Below, one piece after another: positions 9,979 to 18,275 of a stretch of 39,597 nt of DNA (positions are counted from its first letter, which is position 1; the number at the start of each line of letters is the position of its first letter). This DNA comes from Clostridium acetireducens DSM 10703 (GTDB lineage: Bacteria > Bacillota > Clostridia > Clostridiales > Clostridiaceae), in the NCBI RefSeq assembly GCF_001758365.1, contig NZ_LZFO01000024.1:1-39597 (forward strand), given 5' to 3'. Below the pieces are notes generated by a model. That model worked only from the letters and a program-made list of their open reading frames with translations, did no database searches and was not told where the DNA came from. The translations under genes were made by a program, and so were the position numbers.

Positions 9979-10337
9979 GGTTATTCAATAAAAAATGATT
10001 AATATAATTTGCAGATATAAAATAATTAAAAATAAGCTGTACAAAACAATAAGGCAGCCTCATAAAGAGAGTTTGTAAATAAGTCATTTCATTAAGACAC
10101 TCTAAGAATAAAAAATAAAAAAACTCCTACCCAATTTATGCCCCGTCCTTGGGGCGGAAATTGGCTCATCACGTCCTGTGATGAATTACGGAGTTTTTTT
10201 TATTTTTTCTTCTAAGAGTGTCTAAAATTCATTCAAATTATTTACAAACTCTCTTTATGAGGCTGCCTTATTGTTTTGTACAGCTTATTTTTAATTATTT
10301 TATATCTGCAAATTATATTAATCATTTTTTATTTGAA
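9979..10337 (+). repeat. Palindromic repeat element, copy B
   Basis: Same architecture and orientation as copy A, lying between convergent topB and ribU. Arms are reverse complements over about 95 bp, for example GCTGTACAAAAC on the left and GTTTTGTACAGC on the right, where copy A has GCTATACAAAAC and GTTTTGTATAGC. Pairing also stops at the same place as the ribU gene: the right arm ends 3-4 bp before the ribU stop codon (TTA at 10338). The core with both GTCCT hairpins is unchanged. Likely the shared terminator of the two genes. Confidence 0.93.
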
Positions 10338-10913
10338 TTATGAAGCCTTTTGAGTTTCTTTTAAAGTTGGCTTGATATCTACCTTTAAAACTTTTCCTAC
10401 AGACTTATAAACAAGTCCAGTAACAATTGAATTTATGCTAGTTTTTATTAAGTTAAAAGGTATAATAGCTGGTACTATCATAGATTTAACTGCTGCAAGT
10501 GGTACTCCTAAGAACATTGTTGTGAAAACTAAGTTTAGTGGAATCATTACAAGAGTCATAGTTAAAGAACCACATACTAAAGCAATAATTGCACCTTTAA
10601 GAGTATGCATTTTTTTATAAATAGTTCCTGCTACAATTACCATACTTCCTGTAGCAATAAGATGCATTAAAGCTCCAATCCATCCACTGCCAGCACTTAC
10701 TGTAAAGCCTTGTACTAGTGAAACAATAGCTGTTATTATAAGTCCACTTTTAGGTCCGAATAAGAAGGTTCCTATTAAAATTGGAATATCTCCTGGTTCG
10801 TACTCAAGAAAAGGTGCTGTTGGAATAATGGGAAATCTTACAAGTAACATAAGTAAAAGTCCCAAAGCTGAAAGTACTGATAATTTTACAAGTCTGTTTA
10901 CATTATTCTTCAT
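10338..10913 (-). CDS. ribU: Riboflavin ECF transporter S component RibU
   Basis: Substrate-binding membrane subunit of an energy-coupling-factor transporter for riboflavin, 191 aa with about six hydrophobic segments. The N-terminal half contains EYEPGDIPILIG, the signature of the RibU family, followed by FGPKSGLIITAIVSLVQ. The general ECF ATPases and EcfT are expected elsewhere, as usual for this group. Specificity is strongly supported by an FMN riboswitch directly upstream on the same strand (11028-11150) with its own terminator. The ATG follows GGAGGG. The stop codon touches repeat copy B. Confidence 0.95.
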   Translation of the reverse strand: MKNNVNRLVKLSVLSALGLLLMLLVRFPIIPTAPFLEYEPGDIPILIGTFLFGPKSGLIITAIVSLVQGFTVSAGSGWIGALMHLIATGSMVIVAGTIYKKMHTLKGAIIALVCGSLTMTLVMIPLNLVFTTMFLGVPLAAVKSMIVPAIIPFNLIKTSINSIVTGLVYKSVGKVLKVDIKPTLKETQKAS

Positions 10914-10949
10914 AATAAAACCCTCCTAAAGTATATTGATTACCAAATA

Positions 10950-10983
10950 AAAAGTTCCCTGAAATATAATTTCAGGGAACTGA
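10950..10983 (-). terminator. Terminator of the FMN riboswitch expression platform
   Basis: On the minus strand GTTCCCTGAAAT, a short loop, then ATTTCAGGGAAC followed by TTTTTATT. It lies between the FMN aptamer and ribU, so it is the likely OFF switch when FMN is bound. Confidence 0.88.
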
Positions 10984-11027
10984 ATACTCACATAAATCAC
11001 CTATAAAATAGATAACATTATCTAATC

Positions 11028-11150
11028 ATCTTCTTTCATCCAGACTTTACTGTCGGCCCTGGAATCTCACCAAGAGTCAGCTTAACGCTCGCGGGCTAAC
11101 GGAATTAACCGAATTACCGCCGGTCGGGATTTACACCCTACCCTGAAGAT
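11028..11150 (-). ncRNA. FMN riboswitch (RFN element)
   Basis: Minus-strand sequence has the conserved RFN blocks in order: AGGGTAGGGTGTAAATCCCG, ACCGGCGGTAA, AGCCCGCGAGC, GATTCCAGGGCCGACAGT and AGTCTGGATGAAAGAAGA. These form the six-stem FMN aptamer. It sits between a promoter (11173-11202) and ribU with a terminator between, so high FMN should stop ribU transcription. Confidence 0.97.
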
Positions 11151-11172
11151 TATATATTTACTTTTCACAATT

Positions 11173-11202
11173 ATAATAGCATTATTATATGGTGCATGTC
11201 AA
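11173..11202 (-). promoter_or_regulatory. Promoter of the FMN riboswitch-ribU transcript
   Basis: Read on the minus strand: TTGACA (11202-11197), 18-bp spacer, TATTAT (11178-11173). It lies about 20 bp upstream of the aptamer start. Consensus -35 and near-consensus -10. Confidence 0.75.
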
Positions 11203-11345
11203 GAAATAGCTTTAAATTTAGAATATGAAAAATTTATTTATATTTATTAAATATAAAAATCTAATGTAGTAAATGAATTAAAAGTATGGAAATAGTGAAA
11301 TTAATGATAAAAACAAATTTATTTTAAAAATTTTCAAAAAAAGTA

Positions 11346-11374
11346 TTGACAAATTAAAAGAATGGAAATATAAT
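11346..11374 (+). promoter_or_regulatory. Sigma-A promoter of the ilv operon
   Basis: TTGACA (11346-11351), 17-bp spacer, TATAAT (11369-11374): a full-consensus vegetative promoter directly before the T-box leader. Transcription should begin near 11381. Control is therefore by the leader rather than by a weak promoter. Confidence 0.9.
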
Positions 11375-11395
11375 TATTCACAAGTTAACAAACAA

Positions 11396-11712
11396 ATAAG
11401 GAAAGCGATGATGGAGATAAAAATATTCTTGCTATTAATTACAGAGAACCAACATTTGCTGAGAGTTGGATTAATGTGAATATATAATGATCACTCCGGA
11501 GTATCTAGTTGAAAGATTAATCTAGTAAACAATGACGTATACCAGCGTTATATGGTTAGGGTTCACTAAGAAGTGTTTTATTCTAAGTCGACCTGAAAAT
11601 GAGAGGTAATTATAATTTATAATTACAATTAAGGTGGTACCGCGGAGATAGTATCTTTCGTCCTTATAAGCATATATAAAATGTATGTTTATAAAGGCGA
11701 AAGATTTTTTTT
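11396..11712 (+). ncRNA. T-box leader of the branched-chain amino acid operon
   Basis: tRNA-sensing leader RNA. The T-box AAGGTGGTACCGCG is at about 11632-11645. Stem I contains an AGAGAACC stretch and GCTGAGAGTTGG. The terminator ATCTTTCGTCCTT...AAGGCGAAAGATTTTTTT (about 11654-11712) competes with the T-box antiterminator. A likely specifier is ATC (isoleucine) at 11490-11492, followed by A as is usual, but I could not fold Stem I formally. Uncharged tRNA binding would let transcription run into the operon. Confidence 0.95.
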
Positions 11713-11865
11713 ATACTTTTTTATCTGGCCAGAAAAAAGTAATTTCGTCCAAAATAGAATATTAACTTTTATAAATTTTAGGGCAGAGCAGTCCTAAAAG
11801 CGTGTAATTATATAACTTTATAATGTTAATTTTAAACTTATATGTATTTTAAAGGAGGTAATATC

Positions 11866-12087
11866 ATGGTGATACAAGCTACACTTAATCAAGGAATTGA
11901 CAGTTTTGTAAGAGTTGCAAATTATTTAAGAAGAAAAGAGTTTGCTGTTAAAAAGATTAACATGGAGGCTTTAAAAGAAAATAGGGTAGATTTAAAAATA
12001 GAGTTTGAAGATAAACATAAACAAGATTCAATTGTGAGTTTTTTATCTAAATTACAAGATTTAAATGAAATTGAAGTATTAAATTAA
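11866..12087 (+). CDS. ACT-domain protein, probable acetolactate synthase regulatory subunit (IlvN/IlvM-like)
   Basis: A 73-aa single ACT domain: ATLNQGIDSFVRVANYLRRK, then VKKINMEAL and a closing beta strand LNEIEVLN. Size and pattern resemble IlvM-type small subunits of acetohydroxyacid synthase, which bind valine or related effectors and activate the large subunit. The position, first gene of an operon with ilvC, ilvD and ilvB, supports that role, though it is separated from ilvB by two genes. The ATG at 11866 follows AAAGGAGG; an upstream ATG at 11842 would overlap the ribosome site. Effector specificity cannot be read from sequence. Confidence 0.82.
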   Translation: MVIQATLNQGIDSFVRVANYLRRKEFAVKKINMEALKENRVDLKIEFEDKHKQDSIVSFLSKLQDLNEIEVLN

Positions 12088-12139
12088 AATTAATATTTGT
12101 AATATTTGAAATATTTCTAAAAATTAGGAGGTTTTTATT

Positions 12140-13132
12140 ATGGTGAAAATGTATTATGAAATGGATGCAAAATTAGAATTATTAAAAGGAAAGAAGGTAG
12201 CAGTACTTGGTTACGGAAGTCAAGGACATGCTCATTCATTAAATTTAAAAGATAGTGGTGTTGATGTAGTTGTTGGTTTATATGAGGGAAGTAAATCATG
12301 GAAAAAAGCTGAAGAAGCAGGTTTAAAAGTAAAAAATGTAGAGGAAGCAGTAAAAGAAAGTGATGTAGTTATGATGCTACTTCCAGATGAAGTTCAAAAG
12401 AAGGTTTATGAGGAAAAAGTAAAAGCATATTTGAAACCAGGACAAGCACTTGCTTTTGCTCATGGATTTAATATTCACTTTAATCAAATAGTTCCACCAG
12501 AATTTGTAGATGTATTTATGGTTGCACCTAAAGGACCTGGACATTTAGTTAGAAGAGTTTATGAAGAAGGTCAAGGAGTACCATCACTAATTGCAGTATA
12601 TCAAGATTATACAAAAACTACTAAAGAATTAGCATTAGCTTATGCTAAAGGAATTGGAGCTACTAGAGCAGGAGTTCTAGAAACAACTTTCAAAGAAGAA
12701 ACAGAAACAGATTTATTTGGTGAACAAGCAGTACTTTGTGGAGGAATCACAGAACTTATAAAAGCAGGTTTTGATACTTTAGTTAATGCAGGTTATCAAA
12801 AAGAAATAGCATATTTTGAATGCTTACATGAAATGAAACTTATAGTAGATTTACTTTACGAAGGTGGATTTGAAAAAATGCGTTACAGTATAAGCGACAC
12901 TGCAGAATTTGGGGACTATATGGTGGGAAGAAGAATAGTAAATGAAGATACTAGAGAAGAAATGAAAAATGTATTAGAAGAAATCCAAAATGGTAAATTT
13001 GCAAGAGAGTGGTTATTGGAAAACAAATTAAATAGACCAATGTTTACAGCTTTTAGAAAAAGAGAAATTGAACATCCGCTTGTAGAAGTAGGTAAAAATT
13101 TAAGAAAAATGATGTCTTGGATAAAAAAATAG
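12140..13132 (+). CDS. ilvC: Ketol-acid reductoisomerase
   Basis: Second enzyme of valine/isoleucine synthesis: Mg-dependent isomerisation and NAD(P)H reduction of acetolactate or acetohydroxybutyrate. It has 330 aa, the class I length. The Rossmann motif [17 protein letters not shown] starts near residue 24; the catalytic domain has [31 protein letters not shown] with the metal-binding Asp/Glu, and [10 protein letters not shown]. The ribosome site is AGGAGG. It sits 52 bp after the ACT gene and 10 bp before ilvD, so the three are cotranscribed under the T-box leader. Confidence 0.97.
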   Translation: MVKMYYEMDAKLELLKGKKVAVLGYGSQGHAHSLNLKDSGVDVVVGLYEGSKSWKKAEEAGLKVKNVEEAVKESDVVMMLLPDEVQKKVYEEKVKAYLKPGQALAFAHGFNIHFNQIVPPEFVDVFMVAPKGPGHLVRRVYEEGQGVPSLIAVYQDYTKTTKELALAYAKGIGATRAGVLETTFKEETETDLFGEQAVLCGGITELIKAGFDTLVNAGYQKEIAYFECLHEMKLIVDLLYEGGFEKMRYSISDTAEFGDYMVGRRIVNEDTREEMKNVLEEIQNGKFAREWLLENKLNRPMFTAFRKREIEHPLVEVGKNLRKMMSWIKK

Positions 13133-13142
13133 GGGTGATAAT

Positions 13143-14798
13143 ATGAATAGTGAAAAAGTAAAATATGGTGTTACTAAAGCACCCCATAGAGCTCTTTTAA
13201 AAGCAACAGGACTTACAGATGAAGAAATAAATAAACCCTTTGTTGGTGTAGTAAATTCTTTTAATGAAATAGTTCCAGGACATATAGAACTTAGACAAAT
13301 TGCAGAAGCTGTTAAAAAAGGTATATTAATTGCTGGGGGAACTCCTTTAGAGTTCCCAACCATAGCAGTTTGTGATGGAATTTCTATGAATCATGAAGGG
13401 ATGAAATATTCACTTGTAAGTAGAGAAGTAATAACAGATAGCATAGAAATTATGACAAAGGCACATGGATTAGATGGTTTGGTTTTAATACCAAGCTGTG
13501 ACAAAGTAGTGCCGGGAATGTTAATGGCAGCTGCAAGATTAAATATTCCAGCTATAGTGGTTAGCGGAGGACCAATGCTTGCAGGAAATCATAGGGAAAA
13601 TAAATCGGATTTAACCACAGTTTTTGAAGCAGTAGGAAAAGTTTGTAGTGGAGTTATGGAATATGGGGAATTAAAAGAATTAGAAGAAAGTGCTTGTCCT
13701 ACTTGTGGTTCTTGTTCAGGAATGTTTACTGCCAATTCAATGAATTGTATGACAGAAGCTCTAGGTATGGCATTACCAGGAAATGCTTCAATTCCAGCAG
13801 TTTATTCTGAAAGAAAGAGACTTGCTAAAAAAACAGGAATGCAAATTATGAAACTTATAAAAGAAAATAAACTTCCAAGAGAAGTAATGACAAAAGAAGG
13901 ATTTCAAAATGCACTTTCAGTAGATATGGCTCTAGGCTGTTCTACAAATACAGTACTTCATTTAACAGCTATAGCTAAAGAAGCTGGGGTAGAAATTAAT
14001 TTAGATAAAATAAATAGTATAAGTGAAAAAACTCCAAATTTATGTAGACTAAGTCCAGCAGGACATTATCACATGGAAGAATTTCATAGAGCAGGAGGTG
14101 TACTTGCTGTAATGAAGGAACTTTCAAAAGCTGGCTTACTTTACACCAATATAGAAACGGTATCTCTTAAAACAATCAAAGAAAACTTAGAAACAGTAGT
14201 TAAAGGGGATAAAAAAGTTATTGCAGATGTTGAAAATCCATATAGCACAACAGGGGGAATAAAGGTTCTAAAGGGGAATTTAGCACCAGAGGGAGCAGTA
14301 ATTAAACAATCTGCAGTAGATGAAAAAATGATGAAAACTATTTCCAAAGCAAAAGTATATGATTCAGAAGAATCCGCAGTAACAGCAATTATAGGAGGAG
14401 AAATCAAAAAGGGAGATGTAGTAGTTATAAGATATGAAGGTCCCAAAGGAGGACCAGGAATGAGGGAAATGTTAACTCCAACTTCAGCACTGGCAGGAAT
14501 GGCACTGGATAAAGATGTTTCTTTAATAACAGATGGTAGATTTTCTGGAGGGACTAGAGGTGCAGCTATTGGACATGTTTCCCCAGAAGCTTTAGAAGGA
14601 GGCACAATAGCATTAGTAAAAGATGGGGATTTAATAAGGATAGATATTGAAAGGGGAGAATTAGAACTTTTAGTTTCAAATGAAGAATTAAAATCTAGAA
14701 AGAAAGAACTAAAATTAAGGAAAAAAGAACTTACAGGATATTTAAAAAAGTATTCAAAAATGGTAAGCTCAGCCTCAAAAGGAGCAGTATGTAATTAA
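13143..14798 (+). CDS. ilvD: Dihydroxy-acid dehydratase
   Basis: Third common enzyme of the branched-chain pathway, a 551-aa Fe-S dehydratase giving the 2-oxo acids. Family motifs: [15 protein letters not shown] with the first cluster Cys, [17 protein letters not shown], and [19 protein letters not shown] with the other conserved cysteines; near the C-terminus [12 protein letters not shown] and [10 protein letters not shown]. The C-terminus carries a small internal repeat (LKSRKKE followed by LKLRKKE), within the usual length there. Starts at ATG 13143 after GGGGTG, 10 bp behind ilvC, and is followed by ilvB 22 bp later. Confidence 0.97.
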   Translation: MNSEKVKYGVTKAPHRALLKATGLTDEEINKPFVGVVNSFNEIVPGHIELRQIAEAVKKGILIAGGTPLEFPTIAVCDGISMNHEGMKYSLVSREVITDSIEIMTKAHGLDGLVLIPSCDKVVPGMLMAAARLNIPAIVVSGGPMLAGNHRENKSDLTTVFEAVGKVCSGVMEYGELKELEESACPTCGSCSGMFTANSMNCMTEALGMALPGNASIPAVYSERKRLAKKTGMQIMKLIKENKLPREVMTKEGFQNALSVDMALGCSTNTVLHLTAIAKEAGVEINLDKINSISEKTPNLCRLSPAGHYHMEEFHRAGGVLAVMKELSKAGLLYTNIETVSLKTIKENLETVVKGDKKVIADVENPYSTTGGIKVLKGNLAPEGAVIKQSAVDEKMMKTISKAKVYDSEESAVTAIIGGEIKKGDVVVIRYEGPKGGPGMREMLTPTSALAGMALDKDVSLITDGRFSGGTRGAAIGHVSPEALEGGTIALVKDGDLIRIDIERGELELLVSNEELKSRKKELKLRKKELTGYLKKYSKMVSSASKGAVCN

Positions 14799-14820
14799 AA
14801 CGTTAATGGAGGTGTAATAA

Positions 14821-16467
14821 ATGAAGGGGGCAAAACTTTTATTAGAATGTTTAAAAAGAGAAGGAGTAGACACATTATTTGGGTATCCCGGTGGAGCGGT
14901 TATACCTTTATATGATGCACTATATGGTGATAAAGATTTTAAGCATATAAGAACTGCCCATGAACAAGGTGCAGTCCATGCTGCAGATGGATATGCAAGA
15001 AGCACTGGGAAAATTGGTGTTTGCTTTGTAACTTCAGGTCCAGGTGCTACCAATACTGTTACAGGACTTGCTACAGCATATATGGATTCTTCACCATTAC
15101 TAGTAATAAGTGGACAAGTATCTACAGATTTATTAGGAAAAGATTCTTTTCAAGAAGTTGATATAACAGGAATAACTTTTTCTGTTACAAAACATAATTT
15201 TTTAATAAGAGATGTAAAAGATATACCAGAAGTACTACATAAAGCTTGTAAAATTGCAAGAGAAGGAAGACCAGGTCCAGTACTTATTGATGTACCTAAA
15301 GATGTATTTTTAGCAGAATGGGATTTTGATATGAGAAATTATAAAAATTTTAAACACAATCAATGTGAATTTAAGAAGAATAATGAAATGGAAAAAGTAA
15401 TAGAAATTATAAACAATTCAAAGAAACCAGTTATATATGCTGGTGGAGGAGTAAATATTTCCAATGCTTCAAAAGAACTTTTGGCTTTTGCAGAAAAAGG
15501 AGATATACCTGTGGTAAGCACATTAATGGGGCTTGGAAGTGTTAATAGAAATCATGAACTTTCATTAGGACTTGTGGGAATGCATGGATTTAAAGAAAAC
15601 AATATGGCAGTAGCAAATTGTGATTTGCTTTTAGCAATAGGTGCTAGATTTAGTGATAGGGTAATTGGGGACTCTGAAGACTTTGCATCGAAAGCTAAAA
15701 TAGTTCATATAGACATAGACTCTAGTGAAATAGATAAAAATGTAAATGCAGATTTTTCATTACTCGGGGATTTAAAATTTACATTAGCAAAACTTGGTGA
15801 AAACATAAAAGAAAATAATCACAAATCATGGAGAAAAACTATAGAAAAATGGGAAATTCAAAATATTTCCAAGGAAAAGTTCCATCCTAAAAATATATTA
15901 GAAGCATTTAATAATAAACTAGGGGAAAATGCTATAGTAGCTACAGACGTAGGACAACATCAAATGTGGACGGCACAATACTGGAAATTTAATCATTCAC
16001 ATAGTTTTATAACTTCAGGTGGACTTGGAACCATGGGATTTGGACTTGGAGCAGCGATAGGGGCAAAAATAGGTAATAATAAGGATCAAGTTTTATTAGT
16101 AACTGGGGATGGAAGTTTTAGAATGAACAGTAATGAATTATTTACGGTTTCAAAATACAATATACCAATAACTATACTTTTAATAAATAATACAGTTTTA
16201 GGCATGGTAAGACAATGGCAAAGAATGTTTTTCGGAGGTAGATACTCAGAAACAGATAACAATTTTGTAGACTATGTAAAATTAGTACAAGCTTATGGCA
16301 TAGAAGCACATTGTGCTAATAATATGGGTGAATTAAATGAAGTTTTGAACAAAGCAAGTTTAGGGGAAAAACCTGTATTTATTCAATGCAACATAGATAA
16401 AGACGAAAGTGTATATCCTATAGTTCCTCCAGGCAAAGCAATATACAATGTTTTAATGGAGGGATAA
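14821..16467 (+). CDS. ilvB: Acetolactate synthase, large (catalytic) subunit
   Basis: First common enzyme of valine/leucine/isoleucine synthesis, ThDP-dependent, 548 aa. The N-terminal domain has GYPGGAVIPLYDALY and the ThDP-activating Glu in AHEQGAVHAADGYARS; the middle domain binds FAD (SRHS-like region IGARFSDRVIG); the C-terminal domain has the ThDP/Mg motif GDGSFRMNSNELFT then ILLINN and VLGMVRQWQ, typical of anabolic enzymes. It is last in the operon; its likely regulatory partner is the ACT protein at 11866. Ribosome site GGAGGTG. A terminator follows at 16475. Confidence 0.96.
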   Translation: MKGAKLLLECLKREGVDTLFGYPGGAVIPLYDALYGDKDFKHIRTAHEQGAVHAADGYARSTGKIGVCFVTSGPGATNTVTGLATAYMDSSPLLVISGQVSTDLLGKDSFQEVDITGITFSVTKHNFLIRDVKDIPEVLHKACKIAREGRPGPVLIDVPKDVFLAEWDFDMRNYKNFKHNQCEFKKNNEMEKVIEIINNSKKPVIYAGGGVNISNASKELLAFAEKGDIPVVSTLMGLGSVNRNHELSLGLVGMHGFKENNMAVANCDLLLAIGARFSDRVIGDSEDFASKAKIVHIDIDSSEIDKNVNADFSLLGDLKFTLAKLGENIKENNHKSWRKTIEKWEIQNISKEKFHPKNILEAFNNKLGENAIVATDVGQHQMWTAQYWKFNHSHSFITSGGLGTMGFGLGAAIGAKIGNNKDQVLLVTGDGSFRMNSNELFTVSKYNIPITILLINNTVLGMVRQWQRMFFGGRYSETDNNFVDYVKLVQAYGIEAHCANNMGELNEVLNKASLGEKPVFIQCNIDKDESVYPIVPPGKAIYNVLMEG

Positions 16468-16474
16468 TATAATT

Positions 16475-16511
16475 AAAAACAGTAAGCCAAAGAATAAAGT
16501 TTACTGTTTTT
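16475..16511 (+). terminator. Terminator after ilvB
   Basis: AAAAACAGTAA, 14-nt loop, TTTACTGTTTTTA, 8 bp after the ilvB stop. A short stem with a T run; likely the end of the ilv operon. Confidence 0.75.
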
Positions 16512-16631
16512 ATTCAGCAAATTATATATAAAATTAATTTTATTAGTTAATATGATATAATGTATTTAAATTAAAAAAGGAAGTACGTAGGAATATAGTG
16601 AAATTATATTTTAAATTTGGAGGGAATTTAA

Positions 16632-16853
16632 ATGGCAGATATAAAATATGAAATTAAAGAAAACCTAGGTGTTGTATCAGAATCACCAAAAGGATGGACT
16701 AAAGAATTAAATTTAGTTAGTTGGAATGGAAGAACTCCTAAATATGATTTAAGAGATTGGGCACCAAATCACGAAAAGATGGGCAAAGGAATTACCTTAT
16801 CAGCTGAGGAATTAAAGGAACTTAGAGATATATTAAATGATATGGATCTCTAA
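16632..16853 (+). CDS. PC4/YdbC-type single-stranded nucleic-acid binding protein
   Basis: A 73-aa protein beginning MADIKYEIKENLGVVSES. The sequence GWTKELNLVSWNGRTPKYDL-RDW followed by GITLSAEELKELRDIL matches the bacterial YdbC family, whose fold resembles the eukaryotic coactivator PC4 and binds single-stranded DNA. The pattern is a small beta sheet then one amphipathic helix. Clear ribosome site (GGAGGG) and no operon partner: the ilv terminator precedes it and ~250 bp of AT-rich DNA follow. Cellular role unknown; family call fairly confident. Confidence 0.85.
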   Translation: MADIKYEIKENLGVVSESPKGWTKELNLVSWNGRTPKYDLRDWAPNHEKMGKGITLSAEELKELRDILNDMDL

Positions 16854-17112
16854 AAATATTATTATTAGTGATGTAAATAAAAGAATTGCTTAAAAGGAAG
16901 AAATTAAAAGAATAAAAAAATTAATTTTTATATAGGAGTAATGAGTAACTATGACTAATATATTAATGTACTTAAATATTAATTAATATAATTATATATA
17001 AATAGATAAGGTTAGATATAAGGTGTTAGAAAAAGATAATACTATATAGCGTATTATTATGATGTTTAAAATGGGTATACAAATATGCATTTTTATAGTA
17101 TCATATTCATAC
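16854..17112. other. AT-rich intergenic stretch before the AbiF-associated RNA
   Basis: No gene supported. An 11-codon frame beginning ATGACTAATATATTA near 16951 follows TAGGAG but is too short to call. The promoter for the downstream RNA must lie here, probably within 17020-17110, but no pair of -35/-10 boxes is convincing. Confidence 0.5.
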
Positions 17113-17226
17113 AGAACTCGTAAAGCCTATGTTTTAAAAATATGCTCAAATGTACGAGACGTTTGTTTTTAAAAGAACCTGCCAAGCCTCTTTGAAAATG
17201 CTCAAATAGGCGGGACGAAAGTTTAT
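17113..17226 (+). ncRNA. Structured RNA of two tandem hairpin units upstream of abiF (abiF RNA-like, putative antitoxin RNA)
   Basis: Two related units in tandem: 17113-17173 and 17174-17226. Both start AGAAC, share AAGCCT and ATGCTCAAAT, and end with GACG plus a T-rich tail. The basal stems differ but both pair: CTCGTA (17117-17122) with TACGAG (17153-17158) in unit 1, CCTGCC (17178-17183) with GGCGGG (17209-17214) in unit 2. This is covariation between repeats, so the fold is under selection. A strong terminator follows at once, then the HEPN gene. A conserved RNA motif is known next to abiF genes; I think this is it, but I cannot run the covariance model. Confidence 0.8.
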
Positions 17227-17227
17227 A

Positions 17228-17258
17228 CCCACTGAGCAATTTGCTTAGTGGGTTTTTT
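17228..17258 (+). terminator. Terminator between the RNA and abiF
   Basis: CCCACTGAGCA, loop, TGCTTAGTGGG, then TTTTTT. Strong stem that would end the small RNA and leave abiF expressed by read-through, as in ToxIN-type loci. It starts 1-2 bp after the second RNA unit and ends about 25 bp before the abiF start. Confidence 0.92.
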
Positions 17259-17283
17259 ATTTATAAACAAAGGATGTGTTTTA

Positions 17284-18153
17284 GTGGTAAATTTAAAAGA
17301 ACCTAAAACTTTTCAAGAGCAAATAGAAATACTTAAAAACAGAGGAATGATAATTAATAACTTAGAGTATGCCAAGTTTATATTAAGAAATGTTAATTAT
17401 TATAGGTTTACAGCATATCTTTTACCATATAAAAAAGAAGATGACTCATATATTGAAGGGACAACATTTGAAAAAATTTCATCAATATATACCTTTGATA
17501 GAGAATTTAGAAATTTATTAACAAACATTTTAGGAAATATAGAAATATCATTTAGAACATATGTAGCATATACACTAGCAATAAAATACGGAACTTGTGG
17601 ATATTTAGATAGAAATAATTTTATAAATGATAGTTTTCATAAAAGATTTTTACTGAATTTAGAAAGAGAGAAAAATAATAATTCAAATAAACTTTTTATT
17701 AGGCATCATAATCAAAAATATGAAGGCAAACTACCTATATGGGTTGCTACTGAAATAATGTCATTCGGAATGCTGTCCAAGCTATATTCTAATATGCTTC
17801 CAGAGGATAGAACTTATATTAAAAATAACTTATGTAAAGTTAATCCAATATTGGTCAATACGTGGTTGCAATCATTAACACATATAAGGAATCAATGTGC
17901 TCATTATGGAAGGATTTATAATACAATATTCCCTATAATTAAAATAAAAAAGGAATATAAAGAATACAGTTTGAATAATAAGCAGATTTTTGCCTATATT
18001 GTTGCTATGAATCATTTGATTGCTGATAGAAAAGCATGGAATAAATTTTTTATAAATTTGCAAGGATTAATAAATGAATATAGCAATTATATAAATTTAG
18101 ATTTAATTGGATTTCCTGAAAATTGGATTGAAATATTATCAAAAATTAATTAG
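17284..18153 (+). CDS. abiF: AbiF-type (Abi_2) HEPN abortive-infection protein
   Basis: A 289-aa protein of the AbiD/AbiF (Abi_2) family. N-terminal hallmark residues KTFQEQIEILKNRGMII and NYYRFTAYLLPY; central YTFDREFRNLLTNILGNIEIS and LPIWVATEIMSFGMLSKL; near the C-terminus HIRNQCAHYGRIYN, a complete HEPN RNase motif R202-x4-H207. HEPN proteins of this group cut RNA and cause growth arrest, and AbiF-like systems have been proposed as relatives of Cas13 ancestors. GTG 17284 follows AAAGGATG; the earlier in-frame start at 17248 lies inside the terminator. The upstream structured RNA and terminator suggest an RNA-antitoxin arrangement. The target RNA is unknown. Confidence 0.88.
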   Translation: MVNLKEPKTFQEQIEILKNRGMIINNLEYAKFILRNVNYYRFTAYLLPYKKEDDSYIEGTTFEKISSIYTFDREFRNLLTNILGNIEISFRTYVAYTLAIKYGTCGYLDRNNFINDSFHKRFLLNLEREKNNNSNKLFIRHHNQKYEGKLPIWVATEIMSFGMLSKLYSNMLPEDRTYIKNNLCKVNPILVNTWLQSLTHIRNQCAHYGRIYNTIFPIIKIKKEYKEYSLNNKQIFAYIVAMNHLIADRKAWNKFFINLQGLINEYSNYINLDLIGFPENWIEILSKIN

Positions 18154-18235
18154 TATAAAAATAGCATTAGTATTTTTTAAAAATAAAATTTTATAATTAA
18201 GATTCTTTAAAATAGGGAGTAATATCTTATTAGTT

Positions 18236-18274
18236 AAATAAGTGAATGTAAAAGCTATATACATTCACTTATTT
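18236..18274. terminator. Bidirectional terminator between abiF and the UvrD-type helicase
   Basis: AAATAAGTGAATGTA, 7-nt loop, TATACATTCACTTATTT: a nearly perfect ~15-bp stem placed between convergent genes, 1 bp before the helicase stop codon. Confidence 0.8.
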
Positions 18275-18275
18275 C

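Noticed and set aside
14141-14605. 154-codon minus-strand frame within ilvD
   Set aside because: Shadow frame of a clear ilvD gene; Pro/Ser-rich, no ribosome site, no family resemblance.
17875-18063. Minus-strand small frame inside abiF as a possible protein antitoxin
   Set aside because: No ribosome site and it is fully antisense to conserved abiF codons; the RNA upstream is the better antitoxin candidate.
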